Shown here piece by piece: positions 17,259 to 28,215 of a stretch of DNA of 64,000 nt. A model generated the notes under the pieces. It was not told the origin of the DNA and did not search any database. It saw nothing but the letters and a program-made list of their open reading frames with translations. Both the position numbers and the translations under genes were made by a program. Each line of letters opens with the position of its first letter. Position 1 is the stretch's first letter. This stretch comes from Pseudomonas sp. G34 (GTDB lineage Bacteria; Pseudomonadota; Gammaproteobacteria; Pseudomonadales; Pseudomonadaceae). The stretch spans positions 62,001 to 126,000 of the forward strand of contig NZ_JAVHZV010000002.1 of the NCBI RefSeq assembly GCF_031119625.1, in the 5' to 3' direction.

Positions 17259-18046
17259 GGCTGGACGCTGGGTGGCTGGTCGGCCGGCGCGTCTTCGTCT
17301 TCATCGGGCTCGCCGCGGCGCGTGCGGATCAGGCTGCCGGCCAGGATGCCGAGCTCGAACAGCAGCCACATCGGCACCGCCAGCAGGGTCTGCGAGAAGA
17401 TGTCCGGCGGGGTGAGGACCATGCCGACCACGAAGCAGCCGATGATCACGTAGGGGCGGATCTTGCGCAGGTACGCGACATCGACGATGCCGATCCAGAT
17501 CAGCAGCACCACGGCCACCGGCACTTCGAAGGCCAGGCCGAAGGCGAAGAACAGGGTCATGATGAAGTCGAGGTAGCTGGCGATGTCGGTCATCATCGAC
17601 ACGCCTTCGGGCGTCACGCTGGCGAAGAAGTGGAAGATGATCGGGAACACCAGGAAGTAGGCGAAGGCAATGCCGGCGTAGAACAGGATGATGCTGGAGA
17701 TCAGCAGCGGAATGGCGACGCGCTTCTCGTGCTTGTACAGCCCCGGCGCGATGAAACCCCAGACCTGGTGCAGGATTACCGGCATGGCCAGGAACACCGC
17801 GATGATCATGGTCAGCTTGAAGGGCGTGAGGAACGGCGAGGCCACGTCGGTGGCGATCATCGTCGCGCCTTCCGGCAGGTACTGGCGCAGCGGTGCCGAG
17901 ACCAGGGTGTAGATCTTCTGGGCGAAGTAGAACAGCCCGGCGAAGATCAGAAAGATCGCTGCCACGCAGCGCAGCAGGCGCGTGCGCAACTCGGCAAGGT
18001 GGGAAACCAGCGGCATTTCCTGGTCGTTGTCGGGCAGTCGACTCAT
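17255..18046 (-). CDS. tatC: Sec-independent protein translocase TatC
   Basis: This 263-residue polytopic protein is the core receptor that, with TatB, recognises twin-arginine signal peptides and exports folded proteins. Six hydrophobic segments are visible. The N-terminal [26 protein letters not shown] is the conserved cytoplasmic start, and ALYKHEKR-like residues ([10 protein letters not shown]) follow the second segment. It overlaps tatB upstream and rsmE downstream by 4 nt each, which indicates strict coupling. Confidence 0.97.
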   Translation of the reverse strand: MSRLPDNDQEMPLVSHLAELRTRLLRCVAAIFLIFAGLFYFAQKIYTLVSAPLRQYLPEGATMIATDVASPFLTPFKLTMIIAVFLAMPVILHQVWGFIAPGLYKHEKRVAIPLLISSIILFYAGIAFAYFLVFPIIFHFFASVTPEGVSMMTDIASYLDFIMTLFFAFGLAFEVPVAVVLLIWIGIVDVAYLRKIRPYVIIGCFVVGMVLTPPDIFSQTLLAVPMWLLFELGILAGSLIRTRRGEPDEDEDAPADQPPSVQP

Positions 18047-18447
18047 GGTTGCGAGGTCTTGTCCTGGCTGGCGACGGGCGCCGGGGCGGGCGGTGTGGCT
18101 GGCGCTGGGGCGGGCTCCACCGGCGTTTGCGCAGCGGGCTCGGCAGCGGCGGGCGATTGCGTCGCGGGCGGCGGTACGCTGGCCTGGGGCGCGGGCGGCA
18201 GGATGTCGTTCTTGACCGCCTGCATCTCGCGCTCCAGATCGAGGATGCGTTCGTTATGCAGTTGCCGGCGGATTTCGTCGGCACCGATCTCGCGCTCGAC
18301 TTCTTCCTTGATCGAATTGAAGCTGCGCTTGATGCGCCCGATCCACAGCCCGGCCGTGCGCGCCGCGCCTGGCAGACGCTCGGGGCCGAGCACCAGCAGG
18401 GCAATCAGCCCGACCAGCAGCAGCTCGCTGAAACTGATACCGAACAT
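18043..18447 (-). CDS. tatB: Sec-independent protein translocase TatB
   Basis: This 134-residue protein has one N-terminal membrane segment beginning [20 protein letters not shown] and the [10 protein letters not shown] hinge, then an amphipathic helix and a charged cytoplasmic region. The last 50 residues are a proline/alanine-rich tail of low complexity. It forms the substrate-receptor complex with TatC. It lies 8 bp after tatA and overlaps tatC by 4 nt. Confidence 0.96.
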   Translation of the reverse strand: MFGISFSELLLVGLIALLVLGPERLPGAARTAGLWIGRIKRSFNSIKEEVEREIGADEIRRQLHNERILDLEREMQAVKNDILPPAPQASVPPPATQSPAAAEPAAQTPVEPAPAPATPPAPAPVASQDKTSQP

Positions 18448-18455
18448 GCTCTGCC

Positions 18456-18731
18456 TCAGTCTTTGCGCAGCGGTTCTTCGACCTTGCTGGCCTGGCCTTC
18501 AACGGTGTGCGGCTGGTTCAGCGGCGCCTGCTGCTGGTAGGGCTGCTGCGGTTGCTGCGGCTGTTGCGCCTGCGGATCGGCGGGTTTGCCTTCGTCCTCG
18601 TTCATCGCCTTGCGGAAACCCTTGATGGTTTCACCGACATCGGAGCCGAGGTTCTTGAGCTTCTTGGTGCCGAATACCAGCACCACGACGATCAGAATGA
18701 CGACCCAGTGTTTCCAGTCGAAAATGCCCAT
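18456..18731 (-). CDS. tatA: Sec-independent protein translocase TatA
   Basis: This 91-residue protein has a single N-terminal membrane helix ([15 protein letters not shown]), the [10 protein letters not shown] hinge and an amphipathic helix, followed by a glutamine/proline-rich tail ([13 protein letters not shown]). TatA oligomerises to make the transport path when TatBC binds substrate. AGGATAACGAAAC precedes the ATG. It heads tatABC and lies 24 bp downstream of hisE. Confidence 0.97.
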   Translation of the reverse strand: MGIFDWKHWVVILIVVVLVFGTKKLKNLGSDVGETIKGFRKAMNEDEGKPADPQAQQPQQPQQPYQQQAPLNQPHTVEGQASKVEEPLRKD

Positions 18732-18755
18732 GTTTCGTTATCCTCGTCAGCGTCT

Positions 18756-19097
18756 TTATTGAGTGTCGCTGTCGCTGCGCGCGGCTTTTTCCGCGTGCCC
18801 CGACAAGCCGAAACGGCGATCCAGTTCATCGAGCACCGCCTGCGGGTGCTGATCCAGCGCGGCCAGCATGACCAGGCTGTGGAACCACAGGTCGGCGGTT
18901 TCGTAGATCAGGTCGCTGCAGTCGCCGCTGGTGGCGGCGTCCTTGGCAGCAAGAATGGTTTCCACCGATTCTTCGCCGACCTTCTCCAGAATCTTGTTCA
19001 GGCCCTTGTGGTACAGGCTGGCCACGTACGAGCTTTCCGGCGCCGCGCCCTTGCGCGACTCCAGCACCTCGGCCAGGCGCTTGAGGGTATCAGTCAT
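18756..19097 (-). CDS. hisE: Phosphoribosyl-ATP pyrophosphohydrolase
   Basis: This 113-residue all-alpha enzyme performs the second step of histidine synthesis, removing pyrophosphate from phosphoribosyl-ATP. The EEATETVLAAK-type family core appears as [13 protein letters not shown] (about residues 40-52) followed by [15 protein letters not shown], with acidic metal-binding residues. It overlaps hisI by 8 nt. HisE and HisI are separate proteins here, as in other pseudomonads, rather than the fused enterobacterial form. Confidence 0.96.
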   Translation of the reverse strand: MTDTLKRLAEVLESRKGAAPESSYVASLYHKGLNKILEKVGEESVETILAAKDAATSGDCSDLIYETADLWFHSLVMLAALDQHPQAVLDELDRRFGLSGHAEKAARSDSDTQ

Positions 19098-19491
19098 GGC
19101 GGTGCTCCGGCGAATAGATGGTGTGAGGATCTTTCAACACCGCATCGACGGTTTTCCAGGCACCGTTCTCGAACACGCGATAGAAGCAGCTCTCGCGGCC
19201 GGTGTGGCAGGCGATGCCGCCGAGCTGCTCGACCATCAGCACGATCACGTCGGCGTCGCAGTCCAGGCGCAGCTCATGCAGCTTCTGCACGTGACCGGAC
19301 TCCTCGCCCTTGCGCCACAGTTTGCCACGCGAACGTGACCAATAGATGGCGCGCCCCTCGCTGGCGGTGAGCGCCAGGGCCTCGCGGTTCATCCAGGCCA
19401 TCATCAGGATGCGCCCGGTCTGGTGGTCCTGGGCGATGGCCGGTACCAGGCCGTTGTCGTCCCACTTGATTGCATCTAGCCAGTCGTTCAT
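19090..19491 (-). CDS. hisI: Phosphoribosyl-AMP cyclohydrolase
   Basis: This 133-residue zinc enzyme opens the purine ring of phosphoribosyl-AMP, the third step of histidine synthesis. The magnesium/zinc-binding region [14 protein letters not shown] and the [14 protein letters not shown] signature with metal-ligand cysteines are present, as is [10 protein letters not shown] near the N-terminus. It lies 52 bp downstream of ubiB in the same operon and overlaps hisE. Confidence 0.96.
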   Translation of the reverse strand: MNDWLDAIKWDDNGLVPAIAQDHQTGRILMMAWMNREALALTASEGRAIYWSRSRGKLWRKGEESGHVQKLHELRLDCDADVIVLMVEQLGGIACHTGRESCFYRVFENGAWKTVDAVLKDPHTIYSPEHRHD

Positions 19492-19543
19492 TGCGTTTCC
19501 ATCTTCTCTTCAGGCCAAGTGTGCCAGCCGCTGTGCGGGCTGG

Positions 19544-21151
19544 CTATCGGCGCAGGATCAGGTACAGGCCGCTGGCGCTCATCAGCCATGCCGGCCAGGC
19601 GGTGGCAGGCTCGCTCAGGTTGCCCAGGCCAAGGGCCGTCACCACGCCGCCGCCGATCAGCGCCGCGCCGATCAGGCGCACCGCCCAGCCGTCGCGTTCG
19701 CGCCATGGCGGCGGTGGGTCGTTGGCATGAGGCTGGGCCATGCGCTCGAGCAGGCTGCGGGTCATGTTGGCCAGGTGCGGCAGCTGCTCGACCTGGCTCT
19801 GCAGGTTGTGGATCACGTTGCGCGGGCTGATGCGTTCGCGCATCCAGCGTTCCAGGAACGGCTGGGCGGTGGTCCACAGGTCCAGGTCGGGATACAGCTG
19901 GCGACCCAGACCTTCGATGTTGAGCAGGGTTTTCTGCAACAAAACCAGCTGCGGCTGGATTTCCATGTTGAAGCGCCGCGCGGTCTGGAACAGGCGCATC
20001 AGCAGCAGGCCAAAGGAGATGTCCTTCAGCGGGCGCTCGAAGATCGGCTCGCACACGGTGCGGATCGCCGCCTCGAAATCGTTGACATGGGTTTCCTGGG
20101 GCACCCAGCCCGAATCGATGTGCAACTGCGCGACCTTGCGGTAATCACGCTTGAAGAAGGCCACCAGATTGCGCGCCAGGTAGTCCTGATCCTCGGGCGT
20201 GAGGCTGCCGATGATGCCGCAGTCGATGGCGATGTACTGCGGGTTCCATGGCGTGCGGGTGCTGACGAAGATGTTGCCGGGGTGCATGTCGGCGTGGAAG
20301 AAGCTGTGGGTGAACACCTGGGTGAAGAAGATCTCCACGCCGCGCTCGGCGAGCAGTTTCATGTCGGTGCGCTGGTCGGCCAGGGTTGCCATGTCGTTGA
20401 CCGGAATGCCGTAGATGCGCTCCATCACCAGCACCTTGGGGCGGCACCAGTCCCAGTACACCTGGGGCACGTAGAGCAGGCCGGAATTCTCGAAATTGCG
20501 CCGCAGCTGGCTGGCGTTGGCAGCCTCGCGCAGCAGGTCGAGCTCGTCGTAGATGGTCTTCTCGTAGTCGCTGACCACATCCACCGGGTGCAGCCGACGG
20601 GCTTCGGCCGAGGCGCGTTCGGCGATCTTGGCGAGCAGGAACAGCCAAGCCATGTCGGCCTTGATCACCGGCTTGAGGCCGGGGCGCACCACCTTGACCA
20701 CCACTTCCTCGCCGCTTTTCAGCTGCGCGGCGTGCACCTGGGCCACCGAGGCCGAGGCCAGCGGTTCGGTGTCGAAGCGGGCGAAGGCCACGCCCACCGG
20801 CACGCCGAGCTGCTCCTCGATCAACGCCAGGGACTTGGCCGGGTCGAACGGCGGCACGCGATCCTGCAGGTGCGCCAGTTCGTCGGCGATGTCCGGCGGC
20901 AACAGGTCGCGGCGGGTAGACAGCAGCTGGCCGAACTTGATGAAGATCGGCCCCAGTTCCTCCAGCGCCAGGCGCAGGCTTTCGCCGCGGCTGCGCGACG
21001 ACTTGCCACGCGGCACCCAGCGCCACGGCAGCAGGAAGCGCGGTGCGCGCAGCCAGAAGGGCAGCGGCAGGGCGAACAGCAGGTCATCCAGGCGGTAGCG
21101 GATGACCACGTAGAGGATGCGCAACAGACGACGAACGGCAAGCAGCTTCAT
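19544..21151 (-). CDS. ubiB: Ubiquinone biosynthesis ATPase/kinase-like protein UbiB
   Basis: This 535-residue member of the ADCK/UbiB atypical kinase family is needed for coenzyme Q synthesis. It shows [14 protein letters not shown] (the KxGQ motif), the alanine-rich [11 protein letters not shown] loop that replaces the usual glycine loop, and [10 protein letters not shown] for the catalytic loop. Two hydrophobic segments at the C-terminus (after about 490) anchor it in the membrane. The start overlaps ubiJ by 4 nt. It probably extracts lipid intermediates for the Ubi complex rather than phosphorylating proteins. Confidence 0.96.
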   Translation of the reverse strand: MKLLAVRRLLRILYVVIRYRLDDLLFALPLPFWLRAPRFLLPWRWVPRGKSSRSRGESLRLALEELGPIFIKFGQLLSTRRDLLPPDIADELAHLQDRVPPFDPAKSLALIEEQLGVPVGVAFARFDTEPLASASVAQVHAAQLKSGEEVVVKVVRPGLKPVIKADMAWLFLLAKIAERASAEARRLHPVDVVSDYEKTIYDELDLLREAANASQLRRNFENSGLLYVPQVYWDWCRPKVLVMERIYGIPVNDMATLADQRTDMKLLAERGVEIFFTQVFTHSFFHADMHPGNIFVSTRTPWNPQYIAIDCGIIGSLTPEDQDYLARNLVAFFKRDYRKVAQLHIDSGWVPQETHVNDFEAAIRTVCEPIFERPLKDISFGLLLMRLFQTARRFNMEIQPQLVLLQKTLLNIEGLGRQLYPDLDLWTTAQPFLERWMRERISPRNVIHNLQSQVEQLPHLANMTRSLLERMAQPHANDPPPPWRERDGWAVRLIGAALIGGGVVTALGLGNLSEPATAWPAWLMSASGLYLILRR

Positions 21152-21765
21152 GCGATGGGCTTATGGCGTTGGGCGAGGCGCTCGATGCGCGCGTCGAGAC
21201 GGTCGAGGGAAAGTTTCAGGTCATCGAGTTCAGCGAAGCGGGCATCGGCCTCGCGCTTGCCAACCAGGGTGCGCGATTCTTCGCTGAGGTAATCGGCCAG
21301 GCTCAGTTGCAGGCTGTGCAGGTTCTCGCGGCTCCAGCCGGCGCGGCTGCGCAGGTGGCTGGCCAGCAAGGCGGTCGGCACCAGGCCGAGCCAACGCGAC
21401 AGCTGGTACTCCCAGTCCAGGTCGAGATCCTGCAGCACGCCGGCCAGTTCCATCAGCGCGCCGCTGTCGCCATCCAGCTCCACTTCGGGCTCATGCAGCA
21501 CGGCCTGTTTGTCCCTGGCCAGCGCCAGGCGCAGCAGCGCACTGGCGGGCGCACGCAGGGTGCAATCGACGCCGCCGGCCCACTGGCTGGCCAGGCGCAA
21601 ACCCTGGCCATCGGCGAGGATGAACAGCTGCAGCGCTGGCGACTGGGACTCGACCGCAATCACCTTGCCATTGAGCCTGGCCAGGCGCGGCAGGGCGGTG
21701 CTGTCCAGTGCGAGTACGCGGTTGATGCCGCGCTCCACGGTGGCGAGCAGGGCCAGGGTCAGCAT
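21148..21765 (-). CDS. ubiJ: Ubiquinone biosynthesis accessory factor UbiJ
   Basis: This 205-residue protein has an SCP2-type lipid-binding domain in its N-terminal half and a C-terminal helical region ([22 protein letters not shown]). UbiJ binds the hydrophobic intermediates and organises the soluble Ubi complex with UbiK. It sits between ubiE and ubiB, touching the ubiE stop by 1 nt and overlapping ubiB by 4 nt, the standard order. Confidence 0.93.
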   Translation of the reverse strand: MLTLALLATVERGINRVLALDSTALPRLARLNGKVIAVESQSPALQLFILADGQGLRLASQWAGGVDCTLRAPASALLRLALARDKQAVLHEPEVELDGDSGALMELAGVLQDLDLDWEYQLSRWLGLVPTALLASHLRSRAGWSRENLHSLQLSLADYLSEESRTLVGKREADARFAELDDLKLSLDRLDARIERLAQRHKPIA

Positions 21766-22535
21766 CAGGGTTTGATACCGCGGTGCAGGGCGACGATGCC
21801 GCCGGTCATGTTGTGGTAGGTCACGCGGTCGAAACCGGCGTCCAGCATCATCGCCTTGAGGGTGTCCTGATCCGGGTGCATGCGGATCGACTCGGCCAGG
21901 TAGCGGTAGCTGTCGGCGTCGTTGGTGACCAGCTTGCCCACCAGCGGCATGAAGTTGAACGAGTAGGTGTCGTAAATCTTCGACAACAGGCTGCTCTTCG
22001 GCTTGGAGAACTCCAGCACCAGCAGGCGGCCACCGGGCTTGAGCACGCGCAGCATGGAGGCGATGGCCGCGTCCTTGTGGGTGACGTTGCGCAGGCCGAA
22101 GGCGATGGTCACGCAGTCGAAATGATTGTCCGGGAAGGGCAGCTTCTCGGCATCGGCCTGCACGAAGGAAATGTTGCCCGACACGCCGCGGTCGAGCAGG
22201 CGGTCACGGCCGACCTTGAGCATCGAGGCGTTGATATCGGCCAGCACCACCTCGCCGGTTTCGCCGACGATGCGCGAGAACTGGCGGGCCAGGTCGCCGG
22301 TGCCGCCGGCGATGTCGAGCACGCGGTTGCCGCTGCGCACGCCGGAAAGCTCGATGGTGAAACGCTTCCACAGGCGGTGCATGCCGCCGGAAAGCAGGTC
22401 GTTCATCAGGTCGTACTTGGCGGCCACCGAATGGAACACCTCGGCGACCTTTTCCGCCTTGCGGCTTTCCGGAACGTCCTGGAAACCGAAGTGGGTGGTG
22501 GGTTCGCTGTTGTCGTTCTTGCGCGGATCGTTCAT
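21765..22535 (-). CDS. ubiE: Ubiquinone/menaquinone C-methyltransferase
   Basis: This 256-residue SAM-dependent enzyme methylates the benzoquinone ring during ubiquinone synthesis. The SAM motif is [15 protein letters not shown], with the family's [21 protein letters not shown] at the N-terminus and [12 protein letters not shown] in the middle. It is the first gene of the minus-strand ubiE-J-B-hisIE-tatABC-rsmE operon; the promoter must lie in the 328-bp region shared with the divergent gene at 22864. Confidence 0.97.
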   Translation of the reverse strand: MNDPRKNDNSEPTTHFGFQDVPESRKAEKVAEVFHSVAAKYDLMNDLLSGGMHRLWKRFTIELSGVRSGNRVLDIAGGTGDLARQFSRIVGETGEVVLADINASMLKVGRDRLLDRGVSGNISFVQADAEKLPFPDNHFDCVTIAFGLRNVTHKDAAIASMLRVLKPGGRLLVLEFSKPKSSLLSKIYDTYSFNFMPLVGKLVTNDADSYRYLAESIRMHPDQDTLKAMMLDAGFDRVTYHNMTGGIVALHRGIKP

Positions 22536-22863
22536 CTGGCCTTTTTTCCTGAAGTCCGGGAGGCGGTGGCATCTGCTCAGTGTGCGGGCGCGAGGCCCTG
22601 TATGGCGTGACCGTGATCATGAGACAGCGCCGGGCTCGTCTCTTCGCAACGTGCCAGTGAGTCAGACAAGCGAAAAGGCGAGTTTACCGAGGTAAATAAG
22701 CGTTTCCATCGACTTGCTGATTCACGGCCCGGTCAACCGCTTGTACAGCGCCGAGTGGCGGCATTCTAAACCCAAAAGCCCGGTGTCGGCTGCAAGGGCG
22801 GTAGTGGCTCACGCGGCGCTTCTTGTATATTGCCCGGCCCGCGTTTTCAGTCAGGAGAGCCCT
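22536..22863. promoter_or_regulatory. Divergent ubiE / PHA-system promoter region
   Basis: This 328-bp region has no recognised gene. It carries the leftward ubiE promoter and the rightward promoter of the gene at 22864. A TATATT at 22826-22831 is a possible -10 element for the rightward gene, but I see no good -35 match. No strong palindrome was noticed. Confidence 0.45.
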
Positions 22864-23142
22864 ATGGCCAAAATCACCGTCGACCGCCCCCACAATCTGG
22901 GCATCGAGGCCGCCCGTGGCAAGGCTGAAAAGCTCGCCGAACGTCTGGCCCGCGAGTACGACGTGCGCTACCAGTGGCAGGGCGACACCCTGGAATTCAA
23001 ACGCAGCGGCGCCGACGGGCGCATCGACGTCAGCGAAGACCGCGTCCACCTGCAACTCAACCTCGGTCTGCTGCTGTCGGTGCTGAGCGGCAAGATCAAG
23101 AGCGAGATCGAGGAAGTGCTGGATCGCGAGTTGAGTGCCTGA
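22864..23142 (+). CDS. Polyhydroxyalkanoic acid system family protein
   Basis: This 92-residue protein begins MAKITVDRPHNLGIEAARGKAEKLAERLAREYD and resembles the small PHA-granule-region family found beside phaF/phaI and ubiE in pseudomonads. It has a short alpha/beta fold and an acidic C-terminal helix, with no signal peptide. An AGGAG ribosome binding site fixes the start at 22864; the longer upstream frame is unsupported. In PAO1 this gene is followed by phaI and phaF, but here an S9 peptidase gene follows on the other strand, so the pha genes are not in this position. The molecular role is not established. Confidence 0.85.
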   Translation: MAKITVDRPHNLGIEAARGKAEKLAERLAREYDVRYQWQGDTLEFKRSGADGRIDVSEDRVHLQLNLGLLLSVLSGKIKSEIEEVLDRELSA

Positions 23143-23164
23143 GCCGAATAAGAGCAGGGCAATT

Positions 23165-25009
23165 TCATGGGCGCTCCAGCACCCGGCAGTAGAAGCGCCA
23201 TTCCGCGTCCAGGGCATGGGCGAGGTTGCTGGCCTGGCGGAAACCGTGGCGTTCGCCGGGATAGAAATGCGCCTCGGCCTCGATGCCATTGGCCGTCAAT
23301 GCGGTGAGCATAGCTCGGGTCTGCTCGGGAACCACCACGGTATCGAGTTCGCCCTGGAAGAAGATCACCGGTACCTCGATGCGTTCGGCGTGCAGCAGCG
23401 GGGTGCGCTGGCGATAGCGTTCGGCGTCGCGTTGCGGGTCGCCGATCAGCCAGTCGAGGTAGTCGCCTTCGAACTTGTGGGTGGCGTGGGCCAGGGCCAG
23501 TGGGTCGCTGACCCCATACAGGCTGGCCCCGGCGCGGAACACGCCGCCGCGTACCAGCGCGCAGAGGGTGGTGTAGCCGCCGGCGCTGCCACCGCGGATA
23601 AAAGCCCTGGCCGGGTCGATCAGCTCGCGCTCGGCCAGGTGCGCGACCACCGCGCAGGCGTCCTCGACGTCCACCACACCCCAGTTGTGCTGCAGTGCCT
23701 GGCGATAGTCTCTGCCGTAGCCGGTGCTGCCGCGATAATTGAGGTCGGCGACGGCGAAGCCGCGCTGGGTCCAGTACTGGATGCGCGGGTCGAACACCGG
23801 GTGACAGGCCGAGGTCGGCCCACCGTGGATGAATACCAGTAGCGGCGGCCGGCTTTCGCCCTGCTGCGCAGGGTAGAAGAAGCCGTGGGCGTGGCCGTCG
23901 CCGCTGGCATAGTGCAGCGGCTGTGGCTGGCTGATCCGCTCGGGCGGCAGTGGCGAGCGGCCGCCGGCGAGTACCCTGACCTGGCCATCGTCACGCCGGA
24001 TCGCCAATACGGCGGACGGCGCCAGCGGGTTGGCGGCGATGACGTAGAGGTGATCGCGATCCACGGCCAGGCTGCGAAAGCGGCTGTAGTCGCTGGCGTA
24101 GTGCTGCAGGCTGCCATCCTCCAGGCGCATGCCCAGGCGGCTGTAGCCGTCTTCGAACCAGTTGGCCAGGTAGCTGCCCGGGCCAAGGGGCATCCAGCTG
24201 CAGGCGCCGAGCTGCCAGGGGGCACCCGCATGATCGGCGGCTGCGGCGGGCAGTGCCTGCCAGGCGCCTTCGCGCTCGCCCCAGGGTTGCCAGAAACCGT
24301 TGCGGTCGGACAGGCAGTACAGGCGGCCACTGGCGTCGAAGCCGGGCTGCTGCAGGGCTTGCTCCTCGCCCGTGTCGCCCGCCACGCAGCGTACCTCGCC
24401 CCAGCTGCCGTCGGCCTGCCGGCGGGCGTGGTAGAGGCGCGTGGCGGTCCAGGGTTGGGCCGGTCGCTGCCACTGAATCCAGGCCAGCTGCCGGCCATCC
24501 TCGCTGAGCACCGGCGCGGCGTAGAAGTCGGCGCCTTCGGCGAGCACGCTGCGGCTGCCGTCGCCCAGGCCGATGGCCACCAGGCGATGTTCGACCCGCT
24601 CGTCGGTGTGGCTTTCCTCGACCGCCAGCACCTGCTCACCGGCCTGCAGCAGATCGCCGTAGCGGCGCTCGCCCTGGGTCAGCGCGCGGGGTGTGCCGCC
24701 AGCCAGGGCCTGCAGGTAGAGCTGCTGGTCGGCGTCATTGACGAACACCAGGCTGTCGTGGCCCAGGCAGAAGGCGCCGCCGCCGTATTCGTAGACCCGG
24801 CTGCGCACGCTGAAGCCGTCCGGGGTCAGGCATCGGGCATCCGCCCCGCGCCATAACCACAGGCGGCAGCTGCCGTCCGCGGGGTCGAAGGCATTCCACA
24901 CCAGGCCGGCGGGGCCAGCCCGCAACTCGGCGAAGTCGCCGGCGGCGGCTACCGCCTCGGCGGCGCTCAGGGGCTCAACTCTTGGCGATGAGGCGTGAGT
25001 TTCGTTCAT
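23165..25009 (-). CDS. S9-family prolyl oligopeptidase-like peptidase, PQQ-cluster associated
   Basis: This 614-residue cytoplasmic serine peptidase has an N-terminal beta-propeller (about 1-350) and a C-terminal alpha/beta hydrolase domain. The nucleophile is in [12 protein letters not shown], with the acid in FQGELDTVV and the histidine in [14 protein letters not shown] near residue 395 forms the oxyanion region. The start overlaps pqqE by 35 nt, so it is the last gene of the pqq operon. Homologues in this position in other pseudomonads are called PqqH or PqqM depending on the author, so I leave the symbol blank. A role in trimming the cross-linked PqqA peptide is plausible but not shown. 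Confidence 0.88.
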   Translation of the reverse strand: MNETHASSPRVEPLSAAEAVAAAGDFAELRAGPAGLVWNAFDPADGSCRLWLWRGADARCLTPDGFSVRSRVYEYGGGAFCLGHDSLVFVNDADQQLYLQALAGGTPRALTQGERRYGDLLQAGEQVLAVEESHTDERVEHRLVAIGLGDGSRSVLAEGADFYAAPVLSEDGRQLAWIQWQRPAQPWTATRLYHARRQADGSWGEVRCVAGDTGEEQALQQPGFDASGRLYCLSDRNGFWQPWGEREGAWQALPAAAADHAGAPWQLGACSWMPLGPGSYLANWFEDGYSRLGMRLEDGSLQHYASDYSRFRSLAVDRDHLYVIAANPLAPSAVLAIRRDDGQVRVLAGGRSPLPPERISQPQPLHYASGDGHAHGFFYPAQQGESRPPLLVFIHGGPTSACHPVFDPRIQYWTQRGFAVADLNYRGSTGYGRDYRQALQHNWGVVDVEDACAVVAHLAERELIDPARAFIRGGSAGGYTTLCALVRGGVFRAGASLYGVSDPLALAHATHKFEGDYLDWLIGDPQRDAERYRQRTPLLHAERIEVPVIFFQGELDTVVVPEQTRAMLTALTANGIEAEAHFYPGERHGFRQASNLAHALDAEWRFYCRVLERP

Positions 25010-26123
25010 TGCGAAAGGCCAGGTCGGTGATGGGCTGGGTGGCGTGCTCGGCTTCCGCGCGGGCGGCGAGGATCACGCCGTGACGGTCGGACTTGCTGCA
25101 CACCGGGTCGGCATTGCTGGCATCGCCGGTGAGCATGAAGGCCTGGCAGCGGCAGCCGCCGAAGTCCTTTTCCTTTTCATCGCAGGAGCGGCACGGCTCG
25201 GGCATCCAGGCAAAACCGCGATAGCGGTTGAAGCCGAACGAGTCGTACCAGATATGCTGCAGGCTGTGCTCGCGCACGTTGGGAAAGGCGATCGGCAGCT
25301 GCCGCGCGCCATGGCAGGGCAGGGCTGTGCCGTCCGGGGTGACGGTCAGGAAAATACTGCCCCAGCCATTCATGCAGGCCTTGGGGCGTTCCTCGTAGTA
25401 GTCCGGGGTGACGAAGATCAGCTTGCACGGGCTGCCTTCGGCCTTGAGTCGCTCCCGATAGTCGTTGGTGACCCGTTCGGCGCGCTGCAGCTGCTCGCGG
25501 GTCGGCAGCAAGCCTGCGCGGTTGAGCTGCGCCCAGCCGTAGAACTGGCAGGTGGCCAGTTCCACGAAGTCGGCTTCGAGGGCGAGGCATAGCTCGATGA
25601 TACGGTCGGTGCGGTCGATGTTGTGACGGTGGGTGACGAAGTTCAGCACCATCGGGTAGCCGTGGGCCTTGACCGCGCGGGCCATCTCCAGCTTCTGGGC
25701 GAAGGCCTTCTTCGAGCCGGCCAGCAGGTTGTTGACCTGCTCGTCGCTGGCCTGGAAGCTGATCTGGATATGATCCAGGCCGGCCTGTTTGAAGGCGGCG
25801 ATCTTCTCCTCGGTCAGGCCGATACCGGAAGTGATCAGGTTGGTGTAGTAGCCCAGCCGGCGTGCTTCGCCGATCAGCTCGGTAAGGTCCTGGCGTACCA
25901 GCGGCTCGCCACCGGAAAAGCCGATCTGCGCGGCACCCATTTCCCGCGCCTCGGCCATTACCTTGAACCACTGCGCGGTGCTCAGCTCCTGGCCCTGCCT
26001 GGCGAAGTCCAGCGGGTTGGAGCAGTACGGGCACTGCAGCGGGCAGCGGTAGGTGAGTTCGGCCAGCAGCCACAGCGGCAGGCCGACCGGCACCTCAGGC
26101 GAGGCTGATCCAGTGCTCGCCAC
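24975..26123 (-). CDS. pqqE: PQQ biosynthesis radical SAM enzyme PqqE
   Basis: This 382-residue radical SAM protein forms the carbon-carbon bond between the glutamate and tyrosine side chains of PqqA. The SAM cluster is held by C27, C31 and C34 (CPLQCPYC). Further cysteines in the C-terminal SPASM region ([30 protein letters not shown]) bind auxiliary Fe-S clusters. Translation starts at GTG 26123, well supported by TGGAGGT six bases upstream. It overlaps pqqD by 29 nt and the S9 peptidase by 35 nt. Confidence 0.97.
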   Translation of the reverse strand: MASTGSASPEVPVGLPLWLLAELTYRCPLQCPYCSNPLDFARQGQELSTAQWFKVMAEAREMGAAQIGFSGGEPLVRQDLTELIGEARRLGYYTNLITSGIGLTEEKIAAFKQAGLDHIQISFQASDEQVNNLLAGSKKAFAQKLEMARAVKAHGYPMVLNFVTHRHNIDRTDRIIELCLALEADFVELATCQFYGWAQLNRAGLLPTREQLQRAERVTNDYRERLKAEGSPCKLIFVTPDYYEERPKACMNGWGSIFLTVTPDGTALPCHGARQLPIAFPNVREHSLQHIWYDSFGFNRYRGFAWMPEPCRSCDEKEKDFGGCRCQAFMLTGDASNADPVCSKSDRHGVILAARAEAEHATQPITDLAFRNERNSRLIAKS

Positions 26124-26370
26124 GGGCGACCTCCATGAACTGCTCGATGTCGTCGCCGACTTCCGGCGCGTCGGGGAACTGCTGTTGCAGCTGCTCGATG
26201 ATGGCCGCGACGCTGCGCTGGCCGTCGATCAGCCCGCCGATCAGCCCGGCGCTGTCATTGAGCTTGATCATGCCCTCCGGGTACAGCAGCACATGGCCCT
26301 GCTGGGCCGGCTCGTACTGGAAGCGGTAGCCCGGGCGCCAGCTGGGCACGCGGTTGCGGTCGAAGCTCAT
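26095..26370 (-). CDS. pqqD: PqqA-binding chaperone PqqD
   Basis: This 91-residue peptide chaperone delivers PqqA to PqqE. The winged-helix-like RiPP recognition fold is suggested by [23 protein letters not shown] and [23 protein letters not shown] 26370 ([11 protein letters not shown]) overlaps the pqqC stop as ATGA; a longer frame starting at 26391 is less likely. The overlap with pqqE on the other side indicates coupled expression of the PqqD-PqqE pair. Confidence 0.95.
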   Translation of the reverse strand: MSFDRNRVPSWRPGYRFQYEPAQQGHVLLYPEGMIKLNDSAGLIGGLIDGQRSVAAIIEQLQQQFPDAPEVGDDIEQFMEVARGEHWISLA

Positions 26371-27122
26371 AGGGCGATTCCCTTGTGCCATACCCGTTCC
26401 GGGGTCACGGTGTGATAAGGCGGGCGGTTCAGCTCATAGGCCATGCTCATGGCATCGAGCATGCTCCACAGGATGTCCAGCTTGAACTGGAGGATTTCCA
26501 GCATGCGCTGCTGGCCGGCGTGGCTGGTGTAGTGGCGCAGGGTGATCTCCAGGCCGTGCTCGACGTCGCGCCGGGCCTGGCCGAGACGGGTGCGGAAGTA
26601 CTGGTAGCCGGCCGGGTCGATCCACGGGTAATGCTGTGGCCAGCTGTCCAGGCGCGACTGGTGGATCTGCGGGGCGAACAGCTCGGTCAGCGAGCTGCTG
26701 GCGGCTTCCTGCCAACTGGCGCGGCGGGCGAAGTTGACGTAGGCGTCCACGGCGAAGCGCACGCCGGGCAACACCAGTTCCTGGGAGCGCAGCTGATCCG
26801 GGTCGAGGCCCACCGCCTGGCCCAGGCGCAGCCAGGCTTCGATGCCGCCGTCCTCGCCGGGGGCGCCGTCGTGGTCGAGCAGGCGCTGGATCCACTCGCG
26901 GCGCACGCTGCGATCCGGGCAGTTGGCCAGGATCGCGGCGTCCTTCATCGGGATGTTGACCTGATAGTAGAAGCGGTTGGCCACCCAGCCCTGGATCTGT
27001 TCGCGGCTCGCGCGGCCTTCATACATCGCCACGTGGTAGGGGTGGTGGATGTGATAGTAGGCGCCCTTGGCGCGCAGGGCCTGCTCGAATTCGCTGGGGG
27101 ACATCGCTAGCGCGTCGCTCAT
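26367..27122 (-). CDS. pqqC: Pyrroloquinoline-quinone synthase PqqC
   Basis: This 251-residue cofactor-less oxidase catalyses the last step, the eight-electron oxidation and ring closure of AHQQ to PQQ. It is all-helical; [29 protein letters not shown] near the N-terminus and [16 protein letters not shown] near the C-terminus are characteristic. AAGGAG precedes the ATG at 27122. It lies 9 bp after pqqB and overlaps pqqD by 4 nt. Confidence 0.97.
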   Translation of the reverse strand: MSDALAMSPSEFEQALRAKGAYYHIHHPYHVAMYEGRASREQIQGWVANRFYYQVNIPMKDAAILANCPDRSVRREWIQRLLDHDGAPGEDGGIEAWLRLGQAVGLDPDQLRSQELVLPGVRFAVDAYVNFARRASWQEAASSSLTELFAPQIHQSRLDSWPQHYPWIDPAGYQYFRTRLGQARRDVEHGLEITLRHYTSHAGQQRMLEILQFKLDILWSMLDAMSMAYELNRPPYHTVTPERVWHKGIAL

Positions 27123-27131
27123 GGGGGCTCC

Positions 27132-28043
27132 TTACAGCTCGATGCTCATGCCGTCGTAGGCGACTTCCACGCCGCGGCGCCGGACCTCGGCCCGTTCCGG
27201 CGATTGCTCGTCGAGAATCGGATTGGTGTTGTTGATGTGGATAAGTACCTTGCGCTGGCGCGTGAACCCGTCGAGCACTTCGAGCATGCCGCCCGGCCCG
27301 TTCTGCGCCAGGTGGCCCATCTCCCGGCCCGTGCGGGTGCCGACGCCGCGGCGCTGCATTTCGTCGTCGTCCCACAGCGTGCCGTCGACCAGCAGGCAGT
27401 CGGCGCTGTGCATCATGCGCAGCAGCTCGTCATCGATCTGGCCCAGGCCGGGGGCGTAGAACAGCGTGCCACCGGTGCGAGTGTCCTCGACCAGCAAGCC
27501 CAGGTTGTCGCCCGGGTGCGGGTCGAAACGGTGCGGCGAGTAGGGCGGCGCGGCGCTGCGCAGCGGGAAGGGGGTGAACGTGAGGTTGGCGCAGGCCTCG
27601 ATCACGAAGCTGGCGTCGAGGGCGATACGCTTCCATGTCAGCCCGCCGTTCCAGTGGCTGAGCATGGGGAACAGCGGGAAGCCGCTGCTCAGGTCCTGGT
27701 GGACCATGTCGGTGCACCACACCTGGTGTGGGCAGCCTTCGCGCAGGCTGAGCAGGCCGGTGGTGTGGTCGATCTGGCTGTCGAGCAGCACGACGGCATC
27801 GATACCGGTGTCGCGCAGCGCACGGGCCGGCTGCAGCGGCGCGAAGGCCTGCAGCTGGGCGCGGATATCCGGCGAGGCGTTGCACAGGATCCAGTGCTCG
27901 CCATCATCGGACAGGGCGATCGACGACTGGGTGCGGGCGAAGGCGCGCAGGCTGCCATCACGATAGCCCTTGCAGTTGGCGCAGTTGCAGTTCCACTGGG
28001 GAAAGCCGCCACCGGCCGCGGAACCGAGAATCTGGATGTACAT
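27132..28043 (-). CDS. pqqB: PQQ biosynthesis hydroxylase PqqB
   Basis: This 303-residue metallo-beta-lactamase-fold protein hydroxylates the tyrosine of the PqqA-derived dipeptide. The N-terminal [20 protein letters not shown] carries the structural CxCxxC zinc site, and [18 protein letters not shown] takes the place of the classic metal motif. [16 protein letters not shown] near the C-terminus completes the active site. GGAGAGG precedes the ATG at 28043. It lies 64 bp downstream of pqqA. Confidence 0.97.
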   Translation of the reverse strand: MYIQILGSAAGGGFPQWNCNCANCKGYRDGSLRAFARTQSSIALSDDGEHWILCNASPDIRAQLQAFAPLQPARALRDTGIDAVVLLDSQIDHTTGLLSLREGCPHQVWCTDMVHQDLSSGFPLFPMLSHWNGGLTWKRIALDASFVIEACANLTFTPFPLRSAAPPYSPHRFDPHPGDNLGLLVEDTRTGGTLFYAPGLGQIDDELLRMMHSADCLLVDGTLWDDDEMQRRGVGTRTGREMGHLAQNGPGGMLEVLDGFTRQRKVLIHINNTNPILDEQSPERAEVRRRGVEVAYDGMSIEL

Positions 28044-28107
28044 GGCCTCTCCATGTCCTGGAAACGATGACGCCCCGGCTGGCCGGGGCGTCGCATCACT
28101 GGAGTGC

Positions 28108-28179
28108 TCAGCGGTTGGCGAAGTACATGGTGACTTCGAAACCGATGCGCAGGTCAGTATAAGCAGGCTTTGTCCACAT
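28108..28179 (-). CDS. pqqA: PQQ precursor peptide PqqA
   Basis: This 23-residue peptide reads [20 protein letters not shown] then ANR. It supplies the backbone of PQQ: the glutamate at position 15 and the tyrosine at position 19 (ExxxY) are cross-linked by PqqE. The gene is too short for ordinary gene finders. On the minus strand a GGAAGGAGC ribosome binding site lies just upstream of the ATG at 28179. It is 64 bp before pqqB and 189 bp after pqqF. Confidence 0.97.
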
Positions 28180-28215
28180 GGCGTTGCTCCTTCCGGTTGG
28201 GTGCCGAGAAACGGA